NCBI GenBank assembly: GCA_964583605.1
Contig: CAZOWL010000056.1
Location: 1 to 29,270, forward strand
Reading direction: 5' to 3'
Length of the DNA: 29,270 nt
From: CAZOWL01 sp964583605
GTDB taxonomy: Bacteria > Pseudomonadota > Gammaproteobacteria > Chromatiales > Chromatiaceae
The notes beneath the pieces were generated by a model. It was not told the DNA's origin and did not search any database. It saw nothing but the letters and a program-made list of their open reading frames with translations. The translations under genes and the position numbers were made by a program. Positions 6,112 to 13,998 of the stretch are shown here, in pieces (positions within the stretch are counted from its first letter, which is position 1; each line of letters opens with the position of its first letter).

Positions 6112-7236
6112 CTACTGTAACTGAGCCGTCTTGACCGCCCCGTCATCCATGTCGGTCTCGCTCGCCGCCACTGGTGCCGGCTCTTCCGACGCCTTCCCAG
6201 AGGTGGCCAACGACGGATAGTCGGCCAGCATCTTGGCACCAAAGAGCGGCTTATACACTTCCTGATGGCAGGTTGCACAGCCGACCATGAGCGCATCCCC
6301 CGTCGGCCCCTTGCGGTCCTCTGGAAGGATACCGAGCAGCGGAGTGATGTACTCGCTGTTGATCTCACGCACGTGCCGGATCGCATAGAACGCCGTCACC
6401 CGGGCCGGGCGACTGAAATCCCAACGCTCGAAGGCGCGGGCATCGTGGCAATAGACGCAGCCAACACCCAGCGACTTCGAGATGTAGAACATCAGCGCAA
6501 ATGTCTCTTCGCCCTGCTTGATCATCACTCGCCGTCTATTGATCGGCAACGGCTCGGGACCCGTTATGCGGATCTCCTGATCTCCTTCCCCTGTCAGGAA
6601 CAGCGACATCGGGTCATACGGCAGAGCCGACATCGCGGTCGCCCACGACGGCAGATTCTGCCTGATGTCCACCATCTTCGACGGGATCGTGCGCTCCTGC
6701 ACCTTCGACCAGGTGTAATTCGGCACCGGCTGTCCGCGATGGCAGGTGTAGCAGGTGACGCCCGTGTCCGCGACGTGCTTCTGCCAGCCCTCGTTGGCCC
6801 GCATGGTCATCTGGATCATCTTCCGAGCGACCAGCTTCGTGTAGGGCCCTTCTGCCGCCATGTCATCGGGCAGGTGACAGTAGGTGCAGCCTTCCTCCGG
6901 CGCCACCCATTCCGTCATCGCCACCATGAGCCGATTGAACTCGCCGATGCTCAAGTGTCCCAAAACAGGAACGTTCTGGTAGATGCTCGAGGCCGGAGGA
7001 CCTTCCTGGCTGGCCGGCGGCTGTGGCTCCGGAACCTCGCTGTTCGCGGCTACCAGCGCACGCCAATGGCCACGGTTCTTGATCCACTGCATCCCCAGAC
7101 CCGGTGCACCGAGCTCCTCGCTCTTGTGCCCCCATGGCACCTCGAAGGGCAGATTCTCCGTATATTCGCACCCTAGGATCAGCGTCGATGCGCCGATCGC
7201 TACCAGCGCCAGTACCTTATGCTTCCCAATCTTCAT
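6112..7236 (-). CDS. pufC: Reaction-centre tetraheme cytochrome c subunit
   Basis: PufC re-reduces the photo-oxidised special pair on the periplasmic side. The 374-residue protein begins with a lipoprotein signal peptide (L-I-L-G-C23 lipobox), so it is probably anchored by a lipidated Cys23. Four heme-binding sites are present: C117-T-Y-C-H121, C162-Y-T-C-H166, C260-V-Y-C-H264 and C320-A-T-C-H324, with Met-rich segments before the hemes for axial ligation. Its start overlaps the pufM stop (ATGA, 7233-7236), implying translational coupling. The Ala/Glu-rich C-terminal tail after about 335 is probably flexible. Confidence 0.97.
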   Translation of the reverse strand: MKIGKHKVLALVAIGASTLILGCEYTENLPFEVPWGHKSEELGAPGLGMQWIKNRGHWRALVAANSEVPEPQPPASQEGPPASSIYQNVPVLGHLSIGEFNRLMVAMTEWVAPEEGCTYCHLPDDMAAEGPYTKLVARKMIQMTMRANEGWQKHVADTGVTCYTCHRGQPVPNYTWSKVQERTIPSKMVDIRQNLPSWATAMSALPYDPMSLFLTGEGDQEIRITGPEPLPINRRRVMIKQGEETFALMFYISKSLGVGCVYCHDARAFERWDFSRPARVTAFYAIRHVREINSEYITPLLGILPEDRKGPTGDALMVGCATCHQEVYKPLFGAKMLADYPSLATSGKASEEPAPVAASETDMDDGAVKTAQLQ

Positions 7237-8300
7237 TGCTCACCCCCCTGCATCGCGGCGGGCTCAGCGGCAGCGGCTGACCCTTCGTCGGCCGGCAGAT
7301 ACGGATACACACGCCAATTGCCGGTACCACCATCCCATTCGGCCAGCGGATCGGTCACGCCCGTCGACGGATAGACCGGGGCGATATGGTGCTTCTCGGC
7401 CCAGCGATGCCAGTTATCGACATAGGTGCCCGTCAGCACGATTGCCCAGCCAGCGCAGATCATCATGCACGCCGCGAACCAGAAGCCCCAACGGTGGATC
7501 GACTCCATCGAGGCGTTCCAGCCCATCGTCCAGCGCCAGAACAACGCGGCGCGTTCCGCCGCGGTGCCGCGGTCGGTGATCTGCTCAACCTCTCGGTCGC
7601 CACCGAAGCGGCTCACTGCGAGGATCGTGCCACCATGCATTGCCCAAAGCAGCGCACACCCGTACATGAACCCGATCCCGAGCATGTGGAATGGGTTGTA
7701 GTACCAGTCGCCATAGGCCAGCGAGATACCGGACAGCCAATCCAGGTGCGGGAACCAACCCATCGGCACCGCCTCAGACCAGCTACCCATCAACAATGGC
7801 CGGGTAAAGCCGAGGTTTAGGAAGAACCAGATCGCCGTCGCGAAACCCCAAGCCAAGTGCGTGCCGGTACCCAGATCGCGCGCCCGCACATAGACCCGGA
7901 CCCACCAGAACAGGATCGAGATCGTGAAGAAGAAGCCGGCGATCAGATACATCCCACCATCCCACAGAGGCGGGATATGCAGCCCGTAGTAGGGCGGCGG
8001 TGGCTCCAATGCCAGCCATGGGAAGAACTTGAAGAAGTGCACCGGGTTCCACGATACCGACGCCAACATGCCCAGGCCAACCAGGAAGAAGCCCAGGAAG
8101 CCCGCCATCAGGGACGCGATACCCCAGAAGCCCAGATAGATCGGCCCGATCTGGGCATCGCCCAGCTTACCAATCCAATAGGAGAACCAAGGGAACCCGC
8201 CCTTCCCAACACGGGGCAGGCGCCCCTTGGGTAGCGGTACGCCGGGGTAGACCGGATTACGTACCTGTACCCGGGTAAAGATGTTGTAATATTGAGGCAT
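7233..8300 (-). CDS. pufM: Photosynthetic reaction centre M subunit
   Basis: The five-helix M subunit binds special-pair and accessory bacteriochlorophyll, QA and the non-heme iron. Visible ligands are H185 (accessory), H205 (special pair), H222, E237 and H269 (iron), Y213 and W255 near QA. All are offset by 3 from Rhodobacter numbering. D48 in L-G-D-A-Q-I-G matches the Asp at M43 of Blastochloris. At 355 residues it exceeds the usual 300-330; the extra is an Ala/Glu-rich C-terminus. AAGGAG lies 7 bases before the ATG, at the pufL stop. Confidence 0.98.
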   Translation of the reverse strand: MPQYYNIFTRVQVRNPVYPGVPLPKGRLPRVGKGGFPWFSYWIGKLGDAQIGPIYLGFWGIASLMAGFLGFFLVGLGMLASVSWNPVHFFKFFPWLALEPPPPYYGLHIPPLWDGGMYLIAGFFFTISILFWWVRVYVRARDLGTGTHLAWGFATAIWFFLNLGFTRPLLMGSWSEAVPMGWFPHLDWLSGISLAYGDWYYNPFHMLGIGFMYGCALLWAMHGGTILAVSRFGGDREVEQITDRGTAAERAALFWRWTMGWNASMESIHRWGFWFAACMMICAGWAIVLTGTYVDNWHRWAEKHHIAPVYPSTGVTDPLAEWDGGTGNWRVYPYLPADEGSAAAAEPAAMQGGEQ

Positions 8301-8310
8301 GATCGTCTCC

Positions 8311-9153
8311 TTAGGACCACCACGGGAACTTCAGCCACCAAATCCACCACTCGGGCCACGGCCGGGTCCAGAAGGTCCCCGTTGTCACGTCAAGCACCGC
8401 GCACCAGAAGCCGGCCCCCACGCCCAGGAACAGGCCGAGACGATGGATGCCCAATGCGCCGACCGAGTAGCCGAGAATGTCACGGAACACCGAGTTCTCG
8501 TGCTCCGCCCCTTTGACGACCTCACCCTTCCTCGGATTGGTCATCGACAGGATGAGGCCACCGTGCAGCATTAGAGCGAACATGCTGGCGTAGAAAAAGG
8601 TGATCGCCAGCATGTGGCCTGGATGGTAGTGATAGTTCAGCTGTTGGAAGCCGACATTGTTCGTCCAATCGATGTGTCCGAGGATGCCGTAGGTCATCCC
8701 ATGGCCCCAGGAGCCGAGGAGGATCGGACGATAGACCGTGGCACACATGTAGGCGGTGACCGCGACCATGAAGGCGATCGGCACGTGATAGCCCATACCG
8801 AGCTTGCGGCAGATCTCCACCTCACGCAGCGCCCACGAGAAAAAGGCGCCGACGGCACAGATCGTGATCAGCTGCCAGACGAGCCCTTCCTTAAATGGCG
8901 GAATCTGCAGCAGACCATAGCTGATATGCGGCGGCGCGATGTTCACCTGGAACGGGTTTCCGGCGGGCCCCACCTCCGGCCAGCTGTACATCGCCCCGAC
9001 GATGATCAGGAAGACCCCCGTGAAAATAAACAAAATTGCCGTTATGCCGAAAAAGCCGACATAGAACGGCCCCACCCAAAAGTCGAAGGCGTTACCCCCT
9101 ACTAGGGTCCCCCCTCGCACTCGATACTTCTGTTCAAAACTGAGCATGGCCAT
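8311..9153 (-). CDS. pufL: Photosynthetic reaction centre L subunit
   Basis: The 280-residue five-helix L subunit carries the active electron-transfer branch and the QB site. Key residues fit Rhodobacter numbering plus 7: H160 (accessory bacteriochlorophyll), H175 (hydrogen bond to the special pair), H180 (special-pair ligand), H197 and H237 (iron), E219 and S230 (QB proton path). N220 is at the L213 position, Asp in Rhodobacter and Asn in Blastochloris. GAGGA precedes ATG 9153. The gene lies 231 bases after pufA2 and 10 bases before pufM. Confidence 0.98.
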   Translation of the reverse strand: MAMLSFEQKYRVRGGTLVGGNAFDFWVGPFYVGFFGITAILFIFTGVFLIIVGAMYSWPEVGPAGNPFQVNIAPPHISYGLLQIPPFKEGLVWQLITICAVGAFFSWALREVEICRKLGMGYHVPIAFMVAVTAYMCATVYRPILLGSWGHGMTYGILGHIDWTNNVGFQQLNYHYHPGHMLAITFFYASMFALMLHGGLILSMTNPRKGEVVKGAEHENSVFRDILGYSVGALGIHRLGLFLGVGAGFWCAVLDVTTGTFWTRPWPEWWIWWLKFPWWS

Positions 9154-9384
9154 TGTGAAATTCCTCTGCTGCGAAGGCCACCAAACTTAGCCGCCTCCTA
9201 ATCCAGCGCTGCCGCATGCCGGCGGGTAGTGCACCCCGCTCCTTCGGTCTACCCCTTCACGGTCGCGGTGCGTCGCCCTTCGCACTCATTCACACAGGTA
9301 TCGCGCGCAGGGCCGCTGCCGTATCGCCTACCGTGCTCTGGGCGGCGCCGCCTTTCGGAGACGCAACAAAACCCCTCACGTCGC

Positions 9385-9672
9385 CTAGTACGGAAGACCC
9401 GCCTGTGCGCGCTTGTAGGCCGCGGCCTCCTTAAACGGAACCGGCCGTCCGTCGGCATGCCAATTCAGATCGTCGGACTTGAGTAATAGGATGTGGATCA
9501 GCAGTCCCAGCACGATCAGGAACCAGGTCAAGGTCCAAAGCGTGCGCGCCGGATCCAGGATCTTCCAGATCTGCCACATTCCGTCTCTCATCCGCGCAAG
9601 ATCGGCAGACAGGTCAGCCTGCGCCGTCTTCGTCATCGACTGAAAGTCGGCCTGAGTTATCGGCTGTTTCAT
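9385..9672 (-). CDS. pufA: LH1 antenna alpha polypeptide 2 with N-terminal extension
   Basis: The core (last 64 residues, from 9579) is a normal alpha polypeptide: M-W-Q-I-W-K-I-L-D-P-A, ligand His in L-L-I-H, Trp at +11, W-H-A-D-G-R-P and G-L-P-Y. The frame opens 31 residues earlier at ATG 9672. There AAAGGAGAA stands 8 bases upstream, the same signal that precedes every other alpha gene here, while the core Met has only a weak site. So the 95-residue form is likely translated. The extension (M-K-Q-P-I-T-Q-A-D-F...) is hydrophilic and helix-prone, with no signal peptide. Whether it is cleaved is unknown. Confidence 0.9.
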   Translation of the reverse strand: MKQPITQADFQSMTKTAQADLSADLARMRDGMWQIWKILDPARTLWTLTWFLIVLGLLIHILLLKSDDLNWHADGRPVPFKEAAAYKRAQAGLPY

Positions 9673-9755
9673 CGATTGTTCTCCTTTACTGTTGTCAGAT
9701 TAGCGTGACCGCCGTGCTCGACACGCCTCTATAAGCGCGCGCCGCACACGGGCAA

Positions 9756-9899
9756 TCAGTGCCAGGGAAACCGGAGATGAGTGAGGATGTGCGCACCCAC
9801 AACCAACGTGAACCAGCCATACATGCTCGGCATGAAAATGCTGTGAAACTCCTTCGCCTCTTCGTCCGACATGCCGGTTAGATTGTACTTCTCAGCCAT
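9756..9899 (-). CDS. pufB: LH1 antenna beta polypeptide, copy 2
   Basis: Encodes the same 47-residue beta protein. The leader GGAGGGTAGATCC is close to that of copies 1 and 3. A small AT-rich hairpin CAAATT-CGA-AATTTG (9912-9926) lies right at the Shine-Dalgarno site and could affect its accessibility. It is followed after 83 bases by the extended pufA2 and then by pufL. Confidence 0.95.
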   Translation of the reverse strand: MAEKYNLTGMSDEEAKEFHSIFMPSMYGWFTLVVGAHILTHLRFPWH

Positions 9900-10280
9900 G
9901 GATCTACCCTCCAAATTCGAAATTTGCCTTTCGGCAGTTACCGTATTCGTCCGCCTGCGGGCCTGATCGCGCCCAATCGATATCTCAAAGCCTTTCGAGC
10001 CGTCAGCGGCCTTTCGATCTCCCTCTGCTCAGCGACCTTCGCTTCCTCAACTTGCGTTGCGTCCCCACTCCAACGCGGGGTTGTACGCCATCGGAGCAAT
10101 TGCGGAGCAGCTGCGCGCCGTCCGCCATTGCCTCTGAGGCCGGACTCTGAACGACCCGGCCGATCGCTGGCCGGCGGTTCAAAGCCTCACCAACCGTAAA
10201 TAGGCAATTGCTGGCAGGGGTGAAGTCGACACGGAGATGGCCCCCACCCCGCCGCTTATGCAACGCGCATCAATGATCCG
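9900..10280. other. Spacer between pufA1 and pufB2
   Basis: No gene is supported. It contains a GC-rich hairpin CCGGCC/GGCCGG (10156-10174, 7-base loop) and the AT-rich hairpin at 9912-9926. Neither has an oligo-T tract on the minus strand, so they are more likely mRNA processing or stability elements than terminators. Confidence 0.45.
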
Positions 10281-10475
10281 TCAGTAAGGAAGGCCTTGCT
10301 GGGCACGGTCATAGCCCGCTTTTGCCTTGAACGGAATCGGGCGACCATCTTCATGCCAATTCAAATCTTCTGTTGCGAGCAGTAAGAAGTGAATGAGCAG
10401 TCCCAGCGGGATCAGGAAAACGCAGATTGCGATCAAGACTTGGCGGGGATCTAGAATCTGCCAGAGTTTATACAT
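10281..10475 (-). CDS. pufA: LH1 antenna alpha polypeptide 1
   Basis: A 64-residue alpha polypeptide: M-Y-K-L-W-Q-I-L-D-P-R-Q, H29 in L-L-I-H-F, W40, W-H-E-D-G-R-P and R-A-Q-Q-G-L-P-Y. The leader AGGAGAGAGCTCATG is shared with pufA3. It follows pufB1 by 89 bases and is the first alpha gene after bchZ. Confidence 0.94.
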   Translation of the reverse strand: MYKLWQILDPRQVLIAICVFLIPLGLLIHFLLLATEDLNWHEDGRPIPFKAKAGYDRAQQGLPY

Positions 10476-10564
10476 GAGCTCTCTCCTAAACTAAAAGCAG
10501 GACGGTTCTGATCTCTTGAAGCTCTTCCGGTCCGTTACCAACCGCGAGCCGGTTACCGAGCTAT

Positions 10565-10708
10565 TTAGTGCCAGGGGAACCGCAGGTGGGTCAGGATGTG
10601 CGCACCGACGACCAGCGTGAACCATCCGTACATGCTGGGCATGAAGATGCTGTGGAACTCCTTCGCCTCTTCGTCCGACATGCCGGTCAGGTTGTACTTC
10701 TCAGCCAT
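10565..10708 (-). CDS. pufB: LH1 antenna beta polypeptide, copy 1
   Basis: LH1 beta polypeptides span the membrane once and, with alpha, hold the B880-type bacteriochlorophyll pair and carotenoid. The 47 residues begin M-A-E-K-Y-N-L-T-G-M, contain E-E-A-K-E-F-H19 and the ligand H37, and end L-R-F-P-W46-H. Position +4 from the ligand is His, where Thermochromatium has Trp. GGAGGG lies 8 bases before ATG 10708. It is the first antenna gene after bchZ; 189 bases separate them and may hold a puf promoter. No pufQ is present there. Confidence 0.95.
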   Translation of the reverse strand: MAEKYNLTGMSDEEAKEFHSIFMPSMYGWFTLVVGAHILTHLRFPWH

Positions 10709-10897
10709 GGTTATACCCTCCAGTTATCAATAGTCGGTCCCGCGGGCATTGCCACGCGACCTGGAGTGTCGTGACTACGCAGGATCACGACGGATTGTCT
10801 GCCCGGCATCCCGGGCGGAAATTCTCAGCGCCCTCTCCCCGGAGCTCCGGACCCGATGTTTCGAAGGCCGGGACGCCCGTGAGCCGCGTTTCCGGGC

Positions 10898-12367
10898 TTA
10901 CGCCGCTCGGCCGCCGCGAAGCGCGTTACGCGCGTCTCGCACACGCGCGGCTGTCACCCTGTCCTCCCCGGCTCGCCGCGCCTCCCGCTCGGCGGCGTCT
11001 CGTAACCGCTTCGCTACCGAGATACGCACTAACACCGGATCGTCTTCCAACATCTTGTCCAGCGCCACCTTCGCATCGTCGTCCCAAGGCAGCTCTTGAT
11101 GCAGCCTGGAAAGCGTTCGTTCTACAGCATCAAGCTCGGTCCCGAGCGGCAGCACATTGAAGAGCGCATCGAACAGTGCGTTGCACACCTCCTGCACCAA
11201 GTACGTCGCCCCCGAGTAACCCATAAAGGGCGTGCCGGTGTGGCGACGGATAATGGTCCCCGGAAACGACGCCGGTATGTATTGGGCCCGCCCCCCGATC
11301 TCCGCTAGGTACATCCTTTCGTTATAGCTTCCGAAGAGCACTAGCGGCGTCTTCTCTTGCACGGCCTTCCTGACCGCGACGTTATCGGGCTTCACACCGG
11401 GCCGGCGCCCGATGGCGAAATGGCACGGGAGCCCCAACTCCTCTTCCAGAAAGCGACGCACGCCACGCGCATAGGTTTCTGGCGCCACGATCCCGAAGCT
11501 CGCCGTCCCGAAGAAGTCCTGCGTCGTAGACCGCCACAGATCCCATAGGGGCTTAATGGTAGTATGCTTCTCCCTCTCAATGAATTGCTCTGCATCAAGC
11601 CCAAGCAGGTCACCGAGCTTACGGAGAAAACGCGTCGTGCTGAAAAGGCCGATTGGCGCCTGCAGGTAGGGTTTGCCCAACGCCTCACAGAGCGTCCGAC
11701 CGAATTCGCGGTACATGCAGATATTCACATCGGCATCGGCCAGCCGCGGTAGATCGTCAAGGTGGCTCCCCAACGGGAACACCATGTTCACTTCAGCCCC
11801 GAGCCCTTCGACAAGCCGCTGGACCTCAGCCAGGTCCGACCAGGTGTTGAAATAGCCGTACACTGGTCCGACGATGTTCACCAGAGGCCTGGTCGAGGCA
11901 ACCCCATTCCCAGTACCTATTCTTGAGCCCGCCTTCTTGCCCGCCTTCTTGCCGTACTCACTCCATAGCCAATACATGGCGCGGTCGGCGCTTTGCCACT
12001 GGTCTTCATCGATCGTCCGCGCCAGGAAACGTCTGATACCCGTACCCTCTGGGGTGACGCCTCCACCGATCATCTCGGCGATCGAGCCGGTCACAACCAC
12101 CGTTGGCAGATCTGAGCGCAACGTACTATGGGCGCGCTTGAGCGCCTGCTCAGTCCCCAGCTGGCCAAGCTCCTCCTCGCCAAGCCCAGTGACCACAATC
12201 GGCAGCTCGTCGGGCGGCAGCGCGTCGGTGTAGTGCAGCACCGAGGTTACGGGCAGATCTTCGCACCCAACCGGTCCGTCGATTATGACTTGCAGGCCCT
12301 TGACCGCCGTGAATACATACACAGCGCCCCAGTAGCCACCCGCACGGTCAAGATCGAGAATCAGCAT
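10898..12367 (-). CDS. bchZ: Chlorophyllide a reductase subunit BchZ
   Basis: With BchY it forms the nitrogenase-like catalytic component of chlorophyllide a oxidoreductase, which reduces ring B (C7=C8) on the way to bacteriochlorophyllide a. The start M-L-I-L-D-L-D-R-A-G-G-Y-W-G at 12367 matches the family; the frame is open further upstream into bchY but that part is not homologous. C35 in G-P-V-G-C-E is the cluster cysteine. Length is 489 residues, normal for the family. It starts 10 bases after the bchY stop. The last ~35 residues are Arg/Ala-rich and look like a lineage-specific tail. Confidence 0.96.
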   Translation of the reverse strand: MLILDLDRAGGYWGAVYVFTAVKGLQVIIDGPVGCEDLPVTSVLHYTDALPPDELPIVVTGLGEEELGQLGTEQALKRAHSTLRSDLPTVVVTGSIAEMIGGGVTPEGTGIRRFLARTIDEDQWQSADRAMYWLWSEYGKKAGKKAGSRIGTGNGVASTRPLVNIVGPVYGYFNTWSDLAEVQRLVEGLGAEVNMVFPLGSHLDDLPRLADADVNICMYREFGRTLCEALGKPYLQAPIGLFSTTRFLRKLGDLLGLDAEQFIEREKHTTIKPLWDLWRSTTQDFFGTASFGIVAPETYARGVRRFLEEELGLPCHFAIGRRPGVKPDNVAVRKAVQEKTPLVLFGSYNERMYLAEIGGRAQYIPASFPGTIIRRHTGTPFMGYSGATYLVQEVCNALFDALFNVLPLGTELDAVERTLSRLHQELPWDDDAKVALDKMLEDDPVLVRISVAKRLRDAAEREARRAGEDRVTAARVRDARNALRGGRAA

Positions 12368-12377
12368 CGCCGGGCGC

Positions 12378-13976
12378 TCACTGTTCCGTACCAGCAGTGC
12401 CGGTCCGCAAGAAGCTGGCGTTCCCCACGGGATTGAAGGCGGACACTTTCGGCCCTCGCGTCTGCCAAACGCCCGCCATATCGCCGACACCCACGTCACT
12501 GAAGAAGGCGTTCATCGCTTCAAACCGCGAGCGACCCCCGATCGCGGTGTTGATGACGCGCGCGAGCGACCCAGCGCCCGCCACGCCCATAAGAGGCCTC
12601 GCCGAGATCAGGTTGGTAAAGTAAAGTCCGGGAATCGGCAGCCGCTTCGCCTTTGGATTTCCCGCGGGTGTCACGATGGCCAGGTCCGGGCGAAATTCCC
12701 GCATGGCCGCGACATCGTCCTCCAACGAGGCCCGATACTGAACGTGGACGCCCTTCTCGGTCAGCCATTCGCGATCAGCGTCGGACCAGCGCGTTCGCGG
12801 GCAGGCCGTGCCCACGTAGCGCAGATCAGCACCGCTCTCCACGAGCAGGCGCGCGACCAGCAGCTCAGAACCCTCATACCCAGACAGGGTGATCCGACCC
12901 TTGATCGGCGCCTCGGCCAAGGCCGCCCGGATGGCCGGCAAGAACCGATTCTGCGCCGCGGCCACCAGCTTCGGTGCGATCCCGCAGGCCTCGCCAATCG
13001 CCTTCAACCACGCCTCGGTCCCGTCGTGACCGACCGGCGCAGACCCGATGACTTGCCGGCCAGCCGTCTCAAGCTCGCGAACCGCCGAGGTATACTGTGG
13101 ATGCACGGCGGCAGCGACCGCGCAGTCCAGTGCCGCGTACAGCTCGCGCCATTCACGCGTAGGCACCATGGGCCCCACGGCTAGCCCCAAAGGCTCGAGC
13201 ATGCCGCCAATTCCGACCGGGTCCCCAGGGAACAGCTCACCCAGAAGCGTGACTGTCGGCTTCCTGCTCACGCCTTGCCGTGGCGCTTGTACCGGCCCAT
13301 GCTCGGCCTCCTCGCGGGCATAGCGAAGCATCGCGCCGGCCAGGATGTCTTTGGCCTCGGCGTGCGTCGGGACACCAAAGCCCGGCACATCGATACCGAT
13401 CACCCGCACGCCGTTGATCGCCTTGGGCAGAAGCCGCAACGGCACCCCAGACGCGGTAGGAACGCAGAGGTTCGTGACCACGACAACGTCGTAGAACTCG
13501 GGATCAGCGAGTTGCGTCACCGCCTCGCGAATGTCCTCAAAGAGCTTACCGCTCACGAGCGTCTCCGAGTCGAACGGCACGTAGCCGACCGTGCGCCGCG
13601 CCCCGTAGAAGTGCGACGTGAATGTCAACCCATAGACACAGCAGGCCGACCCCGCTAAGACCGTGGCCGTGCGCCGCATCCGCAAGCCCACGCGGAGCGA
13701 TCCGAAGGCCGGGCACATACTCTGCGGCTGATCATGCGGGCCAGCAGGATAGTCGGCCGCATAGCGCTGCAGAACGCCGTGCTTGCCGGCGAACTCAGCA
13801 GCTCGGCGAAGCTCCGCCTTACCTCCGTGGCAGCCCTCCTCCGAACGCGCGTTGTCCGCCCCCTCGGGCACGCGTGAATCCTCCGCTGGGACCGATACCG
13901 CTGACCGCAACCGCCCGCCGACCGTCTCATCACGATCGGGCGTTTCGGGCGCAAGTTCGATCCGGGTCTTGGTCAT
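12378..13976 (-). CDS. bchY: Chlorophyllide a reductase subunit BchY
   Basis: The partner of BchZ; together they accept electrons from BchX. From ATG 13976 the protein has 532 residues; a GTG 9 bases upstream is an alternative. The first ~60 residues are charged and poorly conserved. The cluster-binding region follows: C88 in S-M-C-P-A-F-G and C112-C113 in A-G-S-A-C-C-V-Y-G-L. The S-H-F-Y-G-A-R-R and G-Y-E-G-S-E-L segments are typical of BchY. It follows bchX by 22 bases. Confidence 0.95.
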   Translation of the reverse strand: MTKTRIELAPETPDRDETVGGRLRSAVSVPAEDSRVPEGADNARSEEGCHGGKAELRRAAEFAGKHGVLQRYAADYPAGPHDQPQSMCPAFGSLRVGLRMRRTATVLAGSACCVYGLTFTSHFYGARRTVGYVPFDSETLVSGKLFEDIREAVTQLADPEFYDVVVVTNLCVPTASGVPLRLLPKAINGVRVIGIDVPGFGVPTHAEAKDILAGAMLRYAREEAEHGPVQAPRQGVSRKPTVTLLGELFPGDPVGIGGMLEPLGLAVGPMVPTREWRELYAALDCAVAAAVHPQYTSAVRELETAGRQVIGSAPVGHDGTEAWLKAIGEACGIAPKLVAAAQNRFLPAIRAALAEAPIKGRITLSGYEGSELLVARLLVESGADLRYVGTACPRTRWSDADREWLTEKGVHVQYRASLEDDVAAMREFRPDLAIVTPAGNPKAKRLPIPGLYFTNLISARPLMGVAGAGSLARVINTAIGGRSRFEAMNAFFSDVGVGDMAGVWQTRGPKVSAFNPVGNASFLRTGTAGTEQ

Positions 13977-13998
13977 CTGACTCACACTTCGCAGGCGA

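Noticed and set aside
6265..7176. Long + strand frame opposite pufC
   Set aside because: His/Arg-rich shadow of the pufC coding strand with no start signal; such frames are common in GC-rich genes.
9341..9352. GGCGGCGCCGCC palindrome between pufA2 and pufL
   Set aside because: A perfect palindrome without loop, expected by chance in GC-rich DNA; no T tract, so not called as a terminator.
10709..10897. pufQ between bchZ and pufB1
   Set aside because: No open frame of suitable length or start signal on the minus strand; only small palindromes (e.g. GCCCGG/CCGGGC at 10801-10816).
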